Part shown: positions 48,841 to 59,288 of the stretch, in pieces
Position numbering within the stretch: the first letter of the stretch is position 1
Layout: each line of letters opens with the position of its first letter
Origin: Glebionis coronaria
Lineage: Eukaryota > Streptophyta > Magnoliopsida > Asterales > Asteraceae
Assembly (NCBI GenBank): GCA_025667525.1
Contig: CM046879.1
Coordinates: 360,610,639-360,674,638 of the forward strand
Direction of reading: 5' to 3'
Length of the DNA: 64,000 nt
Program-made: the position numbers and the translations under genes
The notes under the pieces: model-generated
Seen by the model: the letters and a program-made list of their open reading frames with translations, nothing else
The model's database searches: none
Told to the model about the DNA's origin: nothing

Positions 48841-50062
48841 CAATCATCAACTATTTGACTGGTGAAACCCTTCCAGACGAGGAAAAAGCAGCAAGACGCG
48901 TTAAAAGGAAGTCACAACATTTCGAACTCCGGGAAGGCATCCTTTATAAACGTTCCTTCTTGCAGCCGTGGCTGCGGTGTGTTGGACCACGCCAGGCGGC
49001 CTACGTTATCAGTGACATACACGAGGGGTTGTGCGGCATGCATGCAGGCCCACGATCCGTGGTAGCCCGAGCCTTACGAACAGGATACTACTGGCCCACT
49101 ATGCACAGAGACGCGCGCGATATGATTCGCAGGTGCAATGATTGCCAAGTGCATAGGCCAGTACCGCGGCACCCGCAGCAGGAGCTTACCCCTATCACGT
49201 CCCCGTGGCCATTTTACAAGTGGGGAATTGACATTGCAGGACCATTTCCTGTAGCTGCGGGGGGGTTAAATTCTTGATTGTTGCAATGGATTACTTTACA
49301 CGATGGATAGAAGCCAAGGCAGTAAAATCTATCACGGGTAAGCAGGTCAAGAAGTTTGTGTGGGAACACATCGTATGCCGTTTCGGTCTACCTGGAGAAA
49401 TTATATCGGACAACGGCAAACAGTTCACGGATAACCCATTCAAAGACTGGTGTGCATCATTGAACATCAAGCGGCGCTTCGCGTCTGTTAAGCATCCACA
49501 AACAAACGATCTTGTCGAACGAGCAAATAGGAGCTTGGGGAATGGAATCAAGGCGCGGCTGGATGAACGACAGGGCAAATGGGTCGATGAATTGTCGCAC
49601 GTGTTATGGGCACATAGAACCATGATAAAAACGGCCAACGGAGATACTCCGTTTGCACTGGCTTACGGCACTGAAGCCGTTATACCAGCAGAAATAGGGA
49701 TGCCTACCATCCGCACGGCGGAGGTTAATGCCGTCACGAATGATGAACAACTGCGAATCAACCTGGATCTGTTGGAAGAAAAAAGGGAAGTAGCAGCCAT
49801 CAATGAAGCTAAGTCCAAGGCTAAGATGAAGGCTTATTACGACGCCAAGGTCAAGGGTGTTTCTTTTCGACCGGGAGACTACGTCTATCGTGCTAACGAA
49901 GCAAGTCGAGTGGAAAATACAGGAAAACTGGGCCCTAAATGGGGAGGACCTTATGAAGTCATTGAAACCTTGGGACGAGGCGCGTACAAGTTACGCGACA
50001 TGGATGGCCGCGACCTAGAGCGCACATGGAACATCGCCAATCTAAAAAGGTGCTATCTTTGA
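48841..50062 (+). pseudogene. Tat integrase (one frameshift)
   Basis: Zinc site 'HEGLCGMHAG', 'RRCNDCQVHRP'. Catalytic residues lie in 'WGIDIAGPFP', 'EIISDNGKQFTDN' and 'VERANRSLGN'. The C-terminal part has 'FRPGDYVYRANEASR' and 'LGPKWGGPYEVIETLGRGAYKLRDMDG' (GPY/F). A G run at about 49259-49265 has seven G where eight are needed, so the first frame ends 'GGLNS' at 49277 and the rest is read from 49274 on in another frame. The natural stop is at 50060-50062. The single homopolymer lesion suggests recent loss; a sequencing error cannot be excluded. Confidence 0.9.
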
Positions 50063-50073
50063 AAGCTACGACT

Positions 50074-50121
50074 CCCGCATGGATACTTCGCTATAGGCGG
50101 TCTCAATAAAGACCATGCGGG
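50074..50121 (+). terminator. Stem-loop presenting AATAAA, 12 bases after the pol stop
   Basis: Outer stem CCCGCATGG (50074-50082) pairs perfectly with CCATGCGGG (50113-50121). An alternative inner stem GGTCT (50099-50103) pairs with AGACC (50110-50114) and places AATAAA (50105-50110) mainly in the loop. Probably a polyadenylation element for the gag-pol mRNA; inferred. Confidence 0.55.
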
Positions 50122-50364
50122 TTATTTGTCTTACTTGTTTTTCTTATGTTTGTTTTAGTTTCCCTTATGGACCTTTTTTAAGGACTTGTCGTCATTATTC
50201 AAACAAAAATGTAAATGTTCTAATAAAATGCCGTGGTGCCTAGCTAGCTCCATTGCCTGTTTCGTGCAAATTATTGTTTTTTTTTTAGATTCTTTGTTAG
50301 CCGTATGAATTTTACTTGTGTTATAATATGCCATGTTTCTTTCATATGCATTCTCTCGAAATAC

Positions 50365-50510
50365 CGTACATGTACCATACGCCTCCAGGTGGGGTAAGAG
50401 GATTAAGTGAACCTACTAATTCAACTTGCCGCGTAAGAGGGATGCAACCCCAGCCGCACGGATCACGTATCCTTACTAGACACCTTACTCACAAGACGTT
50501 GGGGTAAGTT
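50365..50510. repeat. Inverted repeat, left arm (146 bp)
   Basis: Aligns in reverse complement with 57452-57598. Shared blocks include TAAGAGGATT, GTGAACCTA, AATTCAACTTG, GTAAGAGGGATGCAACCCCA and CAAGACGTTG. I count about 26 differences (roughly 82% identity). Confidence 0.85.
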
Positions 50511-51563
50511 TCATATGCTATAGCCGTACCGTGCTCTGCATAGTAAAGACGCACGTCGCATGTCTAGTAAATTCTGACTTGTATGTATTTTCTTTGTGAG
50601 TAAGACGTGGTACATCATGCAGTATTGAACTACAATATTTCAAACACAAGCACAAATACACAGGTTTCCAAACAAATCAAAATTGCCGTGGCTACCCACG
50701 GACTTATATACAAAACGTAAAAATTGTTAGCCGTGTACATACACGGACGAATCGAAACAATACATATCCATAGATTACAAAGAAAGTGTCTTGAAATAAG
50801 GAGCATCCTAAATTGAGGGGAGAAACCTACCCATTTCCGCTTGTTCTTCCACCAAACGCGGCAACCAATCATCACTTTCTCCCCGCTTTTAGGCTTGGGC
50901 CGCGGTTCTTTCCAACACCACATCTAGGGGCTCTTCGTCAAGTACGACCCTGGTGACGTCCTCATATACAGGAAGGGTTAGAGGAAAGGAAGCATTGGAA
51001 GGCGTGCTAGGACTGAGCTTTTCCATGATTTCAGTGTTTGGGGCATCTTTGGTGGCCTCTAGCTCATCCAGGAATGGGTAATGCAGATCTTGCATCGCAG
51101 CCATGGAGGCAGTCATCTTGCTGGCGGCTTCGGGCTTAAAGAAGGTATGACGGGCGATGTCCCCACCTTTAGTGATCAGTTCAGCAGCCTCAACCATTCC
51201 TTCGTGGCGTCCATGGTCAATACCATCAGATACAAGGTTGGCAAATTGTTGTACAAAGGATGGGGCCTCTAGTACCTTCGTCACGGCCAGGCGTGCTCCA
51301 TGCCCAACCATCCACCTACGGCCTGCAATGGCTGTTAGCAGTTGGGGGCATAGTACATTGTCACGCTCAGCGGCCAGGGCATCAATCACCAATTCTTTTT
51401 GGGCAACTGCCTCTTTCAGCTCTTGGGTGATGGCCCTCTCCTCAGCAAGGTCTGTCTGCATTTTTTCCATGTTTTGGACGGCCAAATGCGCGTCCTCTAG
51501 CTTCTGGTTCAGAATATCTACCTGGCTGGAGTAAGAATGGGCAGAGGCTTCGGCCGTGCTTAC

Positions 51564-51631
51564 CTATAGTGAAAAACGTGTTAGTACAGTCATTGTTTAA
51601 TATATATGGGTGGTGCGGCACGGATATGTAC
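51564..51631 (-). other. Predicted intron 3 of the antisense gene (68 bp)
   Basis: Minus-strand donor CCAAG|GTACAT and acceptor TTCACTATAG|GT, phase 0. Confidence 0.65.
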
Positions 51632-52199
51632 CTTGGTGTTTGCAGCATCTAGTTGAGACTCAAGGTGGGCTACTTGCTGATCGTGTTCACTCGCACGGGC
51701 CGATTGTGTCTTGATGGTTGCCTCAGCATTCGCTAGTTTGGATTGGAGGTCAGCAATCATGGCTTCATTATCTTCAATCATTTTTTCTCTCCGTCCAACT
51801 TTCCTCTTGAGAGAGTCCACATGCCCAAGCGCAGCTTCAAACCTGACCCTCATCGAGGTTCCCATCGCCATCTGATGTACTAGCGTCCCATTATACTCAT
51901 CTGCCAAATCCGCATGACTGAGCGAGTTTACCTCTTGCACCATGCTTGGTGGTATACAGTTATTGAGGTACTCCCGGCACTCGTCAGCACTCCTCAATCG
52001 CGACGCCGTGGTAATAGTCCAAATAGGGTTGAAAGGTTGAGGAGCGCCGGATGAAGGGAAGTATTGGGAAACCAGAGGTGAACCATCCTCAAAAACAGGG
52101 CCGGACTTTGTGGGGGCCGCGGGGTTTTCTTCAACAGCTTTTCCTTTCTCCTTATCCACTAGGGTGTCAGAAGGAGGCGCGGCACCAGCTTGGTTGTCC

Positions 52200-52296
52200 C
52201 TGCGACATGAGTATTACGAAATATATTAAGTATGGCTTAAACAAAAAAAAAGAAGAGAGGACGCGGAAATTATTGCATATTGAGATGGTTTCTTAC
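52200..52296 (-). other. Predicted intron 2 of the antisense gene (97 bp)
   Basis: Donor CAATAT|GTAAGA and acceptor CATGTCGCAG|GG, phase 2. The interior has a T-rich tract before the acceptor. Confidence 0.7.
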
Positions 52297-52885
52297 ATAT
52301 TGCTTCTTGCTCCTTCGGAGGCGGTTGGGGCAATTTGTGTGACGGGATCGACATGAGCGGCCCGGTTAGCCTCGGAACCCTGCGTGGCACTCCCAACAGA
52401 TTGATACATGGGGTGATCCTCTCGAAGCCTCTTGGCGGGAGCATTGTGTTCACCAATATCCACTGATGCAGTCCCTCTCGCACGGTTTCCTCTTTTCCGG
52501 GTGCGCCTGGTGAGGGGCTGCGTTGTGAGTTCAGCAACTTCCTCTTCGGCTTCCTCCTCTTCGTCCAAGTTGACATGTTGTTGCACTTCATCATCATCAT
52601 CATCGCCCATCAGCCGGCGGATGCTGGAGTCGGTTTGTTCATTGTTGTCTCCCTGTTGTTCTCTATGAAGTGAGGAGTGCCCGGCACCTCCTTGGTTCAT
52701 CTGGTTGTTACCCTCATCATGGTCTCCATGTTCTTCGTCAGAATGGGGATCAGGCACGGCTTCCAAGGCAACCGTCACTGGTCAGGTGTGCTCGAGGAGG
52801 GGTTGTTCATTTTCACGAAGAGGACGGAGACCTTCCGGCACAAGCTTTGGATCGCCCTGGCGCAACAGTCCAAAAAAGTTCATCT

Positions 52886-52967
52886 CTGTCCAGCACAAAA
52901 CAATAAATGTTGGTTATTATACAAACACATGTATACATTCTTATTGACGTACGGATGATTAGCCTAC
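52886..52967 (-). other. Predicted intron 1 of the antisense gene (82 bp)
   Basis: Donor GCGAAG|GTAGGC and acceptor GTGCTGGACAG|AG, phase 1. Joins the frame of exon 1 to exon 2 exactly. Confidence 0.65.
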
Positions 52968-53439
52968 CTTCGCCCTGCCTTCTCCAAAAATCAGGATACC
53001 TATTGGAGGGACCAAAGTAATTGCGGCTAATTCCTAGCAAGCATAAGAATGATTCCGGTAGGTTTCTGTGGAATCCAGTCCTATTTAGATCTAACTCTTG
53101 AGAGTGAAGGGGATTGTATGTACTGGCGTGCGGCTTAGGGTCGTGCGGGAATCTGTTCCTAATAATGAAATCACCCGGCCATACCACTGCGTCAATGAAG
53201 AAGTAATGGTCATACCAGTTTTTCAGTGAATCCATTGGTTTGTTGTGTGATTGTGGGCTGTTGGAGGCTCGTTTTTTGAAAGATACCCAACCGTTCACTA
53301 GGTTTGGGGTGTAAAACAACCTAAATAACTCTACGGTTGGGGGGATTCTCCTAGCACGGCAAAGAATCTCGAATTGGCTAATTTTACAGGCACCTATGCA
53401 GTAGAGTTGACTAATGTGTACATTGTAATATCCTAACAA

Positions 53440-54279
53440 ATGTACGTCGAATTCTCACATTCTATCCTGTCGGGCTGGGCCCTTAACCGACTGTACGTCG
53501 ACATGTCCCCCAGTCTAGTATGATATGGTTCATGATCATGTTATGCTAGACTCATTCGTGTATCATGCTCACTAACAACCGCGTACGGCTTGCTACTAGG
53601 ACATCCTCATGGGTCGTCCGTAACATATGGCTCCACTCGTAATGGGCTATTTTTAGCGAAAAGATGATGGTTTGGGATTACGAATAGTGAGCATAGCCAC
53701 TATACGTCATCATGTCCCCCCAGTCTAGTATGCGAGGTTATCACCGAGGTTACTAGACTTTACACCATATCCGTTACTTGTAAGCATATCCACGCCGAAA
53801 GAACTGGGAAAACATGTATACGTAAGACGTAAGACGGGTGGTTGTGCTCGAATGCTTGGTTTCCCGTGATTAGACGGTAAGGACCCCGAAAGAAGAAAAC
53901 TTGTTCTATAGCCGGGGTAACACTGGCATCAGCAAGGTATAATTCTTATTCATCCCTAACGTGAGGATGATAAGAAGGTTTTATGAAGGTGGAGGTGGAA
54001 CCCGTATGCTGCATCATGAACATTTGAAGGCGTACTTCTTATACCCACTAATGATGCAGCATAGCGCGAATATTTCATTCGTCTTAGGGCCAACAGAAGA
54101 CGTACTTCTGTGGCATGTTTATGCGGATATTATATCCGTCTTGCGGCCACGATATCTGATAATGAATGCCAAAATTTATTGAGGTTTTTCCTGAACCAAA
54201 CGTAGTTGATCAGGCTCCATCTAATTAAGGCCAAACGATATAAACTTTGGAAAAATCACTCCATGGCCGGGCAAAGTAA
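53440..54279. other. Upstream region of the antisense gene
   Basis: Noncoding. Contains the LTR-end copy (53466-53503), the direct repeat CATGTCCCCC(C)AGTCTAGTATG at 53502-53522 and 53711-53732, and outlying hairpins such as ACAGAAG/CTTCTGT at 54093-54111. Confidence 0.65.
53466..53503 (+). repeat. Exact 38-bp copy of the Tat LTR 3' end
   Basis: Identical to 59570-59607, ending CTGTACGTCGACA. It ends just where a G-rich minus-strand tract (rc of CATGTCCCCCAGTC) begins, and lies 27 bases upstream of the antisense ORF. Confidence 0.9.
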
Positions 54280-57049
54280 TTCGTCACGGAAGACGTACTT
54301 CCGTAACAAAGATATGAACCAACAGAAGACGTACTTCCGTGACATGAATAATGAGCAGGCGAAAGACGTACTTACGCGGCGAAGATAGCGAGCCAACAGA
54401 AGTAATACTTCCGCAACGAATGATAATGAGCCAACGGAAGGAGTACCTCCGTTGCGAAAAGAATGCGCCATTGGAAGGAGTACTTCCCCGGCGAAGGATA
54501 ATGAGCACGTGGAAGAGATACTTCCACGGAAAAGATAATAAGCACGTGGAAGGAATACTTCCACGACGAAGAATAATGAGCCAGTGGAAGGAGTACTTCC
54601 ACGGCGAAGATAATGAGCCAGTGGAAGGAGTACTTCCACGGCGAAGATAATAAACCAGTGGAAGGAATACTTCCACAGCGAAGACAATAAGCACGTGGAA
54701 GAGATACTTCCACGGCGAAGGATAATGAGCACGTGGAAGAGATACTTCCATGGCGAAAATAATAAGCACGTGGAAGAGATACTTCCATGGCGAAAATAAT
54801 AAGCACGTGGAAGAGATACTTCCGAGGCGAAGATAATGAGCCAGTGGAAGGAGTACTTCCACGGCGAAGATAATAAGCCAGTGGAAGGAGTACTCCCACG
54901 GCGAAGATAATAAGCCAGTGGAAGGAGTACTTCCACGGCGAAGAAAATAAGCACGTGGAAGAAATACTTCCATGGCGAAAATAATAAGCACGTGGAAGAG
55001 ATACTTCCACGGCGAAGATAATGAGCCAGTGGAAGGAGTACTTCCACGGCGAAGATAATAAGCCAGTGGAAGGAGTACTCCCACGGCGAAGATAATAAGC
55101 CAGTGGAAGGAGTACTTCCACGGCGAAGATAATAAGCACGTGGAAGAGATACTTCCACGGCGAAGACAATAATACCGTGGAAGAATACTTCCACAGCGAA
55201 AGATAATGAGACCGTGGAAGAATACTTCCACGGCGAAAGATAATGAGACCGTGGAAGAATACTTGCACGGCGAAAGATAATGAGCCAGTGGAAGGAGTAC
55301 TTCCACGGCGAAGACAATAATACCGTGGAAGAATACTTCCACAGCGAAAGATAATGAGACCGTGGAAGAATACTTCCACTACGAAAGATAATGAGACCGT
55401 GGAAGAATACTTCCACGGCGAAAGATAATGAGCCAGTGGAAGGAGTACTTCCACGGCGAAGACAATAAGCCAGTGGAAGGAATACTTCCACAGCGAAGAC
55501 AATAAGCACGTGGAAGAGATACTTCCACGGCGAAGGATAATGAGCACGTAGAAGAGATACTTCCACGGCGAAAATAATAAGCACGTGGAAGAGATACTTC
55601 CACGGCGAAGATAATGAGCCAGTGGAAGGAGTACTTCCACGGCGAAGATAATAAGCACGTGGAAGAGATACTTCCACGGCGAAGACAATAAGCACGTGGA
55701 AGAGATACTTCCACGGCGAAGATAATGAGCCAGTGGAAGGAGTACTTCCACGGCGAAGATAATAAGCTAGTGGAAGGAGTACTCCCACGGCGAAGATAAT
55801 AAGCCAGTGGAAGGAGTACTTCCACGGCGAAGATAATAAGCACGTGGAAGAGATACTTCCACGGCGAAGACAATAATACCGTGGAAGAATACTTCCACAG
55901 CGAAAGATAATGAGACCGTGGAAGAATACATCCACGGCGAAAGATAATGAGCCAGTGGAAGGAGTACTTCCACGGCGAAGACAATAAGCCAGTAGAAGGA
56001 ATACTTCCACAGCGAAGACAATAAGCACGTGGAAGAGATACTTCCACGGCGAAGGATAATGAGCACGTGGAAGAGATACTTCCACGACGAAAATAATAAG
56101 CACGTGGAAGAGATACTTCCACGACGAAGATAATGAGCCAGTGGAAGGAGTACTTCCACGGCGAAGATAATAAGCCAGTGGAAGGAGTACTCCCACGGCG
56201 AAGATAATAAGCCAGTGGAAGGAGTACTTCCACGGCGAAGATAATAAGCACGTGGAAGAGATACTTCCACGGCGAAGACAATAATACCGTGGAAGAATAC
56301 TTCCACAGCGAAAGATAATGAGACCGTGGAAGAATACTTCCACGACGAAAGATAATGAGCCAGTGGAAGGAGTACTTCCACGGCGAAGACAATAAGCCAG
56401 TGGAAGGAATACTTCCACAGCGAAGACAATAAGCACGTGGAAGAGATACTTCCACGGCGAAGGATAATGAGCACGTGGAAGAGATACTTCCATGGCGAAA
56501 ATAATAAGCACGTGGAAGAGATACTTCCACGGCGAAGATAATGAGCCAGTGGAAGGAGTACTTCCACGGCGAAGATAATAAGCCAGTGGAAGGAGTACTC
56601 CCACGGCGAAGATAATAAGCCAGTGGAAGGAGTACTTCCACGGCGAAGATAATAAGCACGTAGAAGAGATACTTCCACGGCGAAGACAATAATACCGTGG
56701 AAGAATACTTCCACAGCGAAAGATAATGAGACCGTGGAAGAATACTTCCACGGCGAAAGATAATGAGACCGTGGAAGAATACTTCCACGGCGAAAGATAA
56801 GGAGCACGTGGAAGAATACTTCCACGGCGAAAGATAACGAGCACGTGGAAGAATACTCCCACGGCGCATGAATAAGCCAACAGAAGAGATACGTCCGTGG
56901 CGAAGGCATAAGCCAATAGAAGAGATACTTCCATGGTAAAGGAAGAAGCGCGCGGAAGGAGTACTACCGCGGAGAAGGAATAAGCCAATGGAAGAGATAC
57001 TTCCATGGAAAAGGAATAACCCGGCAGAAGGCGGACTTCTGCGGCAAAG
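54280..57049. repeat. Tandem array of ~75 hairpin units, 37-bp period
   Basis: The consensus unit is a spacer such as GATAATGAGCCA followed by GTGGAAG-GAGTA-CTTCCAC and CGGCGAA. Each unit holds a 7-bp inverted repeat with a 4-5 base loop, sometimes extended to 9 bp (CCGTGGAAG/CTTCCACGG). Three main unit types alternate (GCCAGTGG..., GCACGTGG..., ACCGTGG...). A higher-order repeat of 11 units (about 407-411 bp) is visible through the right half. Edge units carry different but complementary stems. Several long minus-strand ORFs over this array are by-products. Confidence 0.95.
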
Positions 57050-59267
57050 AAATATATCCAAAGATATTTGTGTGACGTGCACATAAATAGTGGTATTATT
57101 ATACCCTAGTAGCCCTCCAAGTTTAATGGTGCTACACTAGATTAGTAGTATTAAACTTAATCAAGTATTCAAAAAATTACGGTCGTGTAGACCAACGCGA
57201 ATGGACGTACCATAACCGCGTACTAAAGATAGAATTTGGGTTCGAACGTGCGAACCAACGCGGATGGGTCGTGCCATAACCGCGAATTGCCACATAGTAT
57301 AAGACGTATCTTAACTAACTTATGGGATGGGCTATGCCATTACGTGTGGCGTACCGCTACTACCATAAGGACGGTCAAAATTTTGACAAAATTTTGTTAG
57401 ACGTGCACAGTGTGTCTTTTGCAAGTCCATCATGAGTCATGTGTTTTGCGTAACTTACTACAACGTCTTGATAGCAAGGTGTCTAACAAGGATACATGAT
57501 CCATGGTCGTTGGGGTTGCATCCCTCTTACACGACAAGTTGAATTATTAGGTTCACTCAATCCTCTTATTCCGCCTGGAAACGATGTGTACATGTACGCC
57601 CGTAGGCAGAAGATATCCGAGTGTACGGACTAGCACGGATGGACGTACCATGACCGCGAATGATAAATAAAATATATTATATTAAAAAATATATGTAATA
57701 AACTTACCGATTTAAAAGATATATATAATATCTTTTATAAGAATATTAGAATATATCCTAAAGAGTATCTTGTAGTAATTTAAATGATATTTGTAATATC
57801 CATTATTAATATAAACAATATACCCGAACATGCGGATTAATTAATAAAGACGCGGCTCTTGGCCGTAGTAATAAAATATGACCGAACATACAAATGAGTG
57901 CGGCTGGATATACCATAACCGCGGATAAAATAAAATAAGTTTTGATCAACGCGGATGGACGTACCATGACCGCGGAACCAGAGGTCGGGCCGCGACCCAA
58001 TATTAGTAGGTCGGGCCATGACATATACGGAAAATATGTTAATCAATTAGATCAAAAGATATAGGTAATATCTTTTATTAATATGAAAAATATTGACAAT
58101 ATATTTTTTGAATTTAAAAGATATGGGTAATAGTTTATCCATTTAAAAAAAATATGAGAATATACCTTTGCCAAATTTAAAATATAAATAATATCTTATT
58201 ATTAATTTAAATGATATGCATAATATTTTTTATTAATACAAACAATATGTAAGAACGACTCATGACCGTGGTTAAAAAACATAATATGTCCCAACGTGAA
58301 CACGGCTAGACATAACATAGTTGCAGATAAAGAATATTTCCGAACCTGCGGAGAATCGCGGATGAACGTACCGAATGATAAAACTCGTCCGAACACCAGC
58401 ATAGATAATTGTCAATACAAATATATGATAGATATTGTTACCGTCATATTAGTCATGTAATACAAGCTTAAAATATGTTCTTTATTTGTCAAAGGCAACA
58501 TAAATCATGGATATATTTTGTCAAAGATGATACTAACTTTGCACGTATATACTAAACATAAATCTACATGACATATTGAATGCAAAGGATACATATCAAC
58601 AAAATAAGTTGTACTATTTTTTTATACGGCAGATTCATTAGCTTTTTTTAATCATAGACATGACATTATCCTTTTTTAATTCTTTTAGCATTGTAACTTT
58701 TTGCTTTTTTTATTTGATACCACGGACGCATGGCTGTTAATTTAATAGATCAACTTCTACGCATCAAAGAGTTTCTACGAAAAAAGAAAAAACTGTTGCG
58801 CCATATAATTTATCCGTCCCTAACATATAACAATGGGATATGCAAATAGATCACAAGGAATAGCAGTGATATAATTTATTGATATATGCGGATGGTAAAT
58901 CACGTTGCGTATTAAAGTGATATTTTGGAATAAAAATATATTTTGTCAAAAGATCTGCGCTTTATACATCATGTTGCAGAAAAAAAATTATGAGTTTTTT
59001 TTTTGTTGCTAAACTTGTAAAATATATGGAACTACTTAAGTTAGACCACACAAAACACAATAATGAATCTCTGTTTGATACTGCGCATAAATTGACAATA
59101 TATATTTGTACCATGCATGATTATAGCAAAGAAAACAAACCAGATCAAAGGTCGTCTTTCCTGATGTCGTTTGTTTGATCTGAACAAAGACTATTATCAG
59201 TCAAAGTTTGCTCGAATCCTATTTAACTTTCCGCATCGACGAGAACACGAAACATTGTTTATTTCGT
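57050..59267. other. Tat 3' AT-rich region with further hairpins
   Basis: No gene. Between 57196 and 57974 four to five copies of a CGCGG-A-TGG-ACGTA-CCA-TGA-CCGCG hairpin occur at irregular spacing. The right arm of the inverted repeat is 57452-57598. AAAGATAT/ATATCTTT-type palindromes lie at 57714-57736 and 58054-58076. From 58400 to 59260 the sequence is AT-rich without obvious structure; ORF 58990-59178 shows no recognised content. Confidence 0.65.
57452..57598. repeat. Inverted repeat, right arm (147 bp)
   Basis: Partner of 50365-50510. Together the arms enclose the antisense gene and the hairpin array. Confidence 0.85.
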
Positions 59268-59288
59268 GTCCCACGGATGGCGCCAACT
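59268..59288 (-). promoter_or_regulatory. Inverted copy of the primer-binding site abutting the 3' LTR
   Basis: The minus strand reads exactly as 44340-44360. It ends at 59288 and the LTR starts at 59289 with no gap, where a purine tract would normally be. Confidence 0.85.

Larger units (their letters stand above)
50063..50888. other. Convergent region between Tat pol and the antisense gene
   Basis: Noncoding. Holds the AATAAA hairpin (50074-50121), the left arm of the 147-bp inverted repeat (50365-50510), and two short perfect hairpins at 50686-50701 (CCGTGG/CCACGG) and 50731-50746 (CCGTGTA/TACACGG). Short ORFs here have no recognised content. Confidence 0.7.
50889..53439 (-). pseudogene. 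Antisense gene of the Tat element ('putative gypsy-type transposase' family), four exons
   Basis: Function unknown. The family, which I recall as Pfam 'Transposase_28/putative gypsy type', occurs in Tat elements. Exons on the minus strand are 53439-52968, 52885-52297, 52199-51632 and 51563-50889. All junctions are GT-AG and in phase. The N-terminal part includes 'CKISQFEILCRARRIPPTVELFRLF', 'WVSFKKRASN', 'MDSLKNWYDHYFFID' and 'LPESFLCLLGISRNYF'. Exon 2 has an acidic run and a basic 'RRTRKRGNRARG' that could be a nuclear signal. Exons 3-4 have a coiled coil ('RREKMIEDNEAMIADLQSKL') and a C-terminal 'LLTAIAGRRWMVGHGARLAVTKVL'. One TGA (52784-52782) interrupts it. The first ~80 residues expected for the family are missing, replaced by a copy of the LTR end at 53466-53503. 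Confidence 0.7.

Noticed and set aside
52432..52958. Plus-strand Ser- and Cys-rich ORFs
   Set aside because: Shadows of the acidic exon 2 of the antisense gene.
54280..57049. CRISPR-like look of palindromic 37-bp repeats
   Set aside because: There are no unique spacers; units are directly adjacent, and the setting is a plant retrotransposon.
54256..57084. Long minus-strand ORFs (up to 942 codons) with a repeating 37-residue pattern
   Set aside because: 37 bp is not a multiple of 3, so three units make 111 bp and all three minus frames stay open by the same accident. Several overlapping ORFs read the same repeats in different frames. This is a by-product of a stop-poor repeat.
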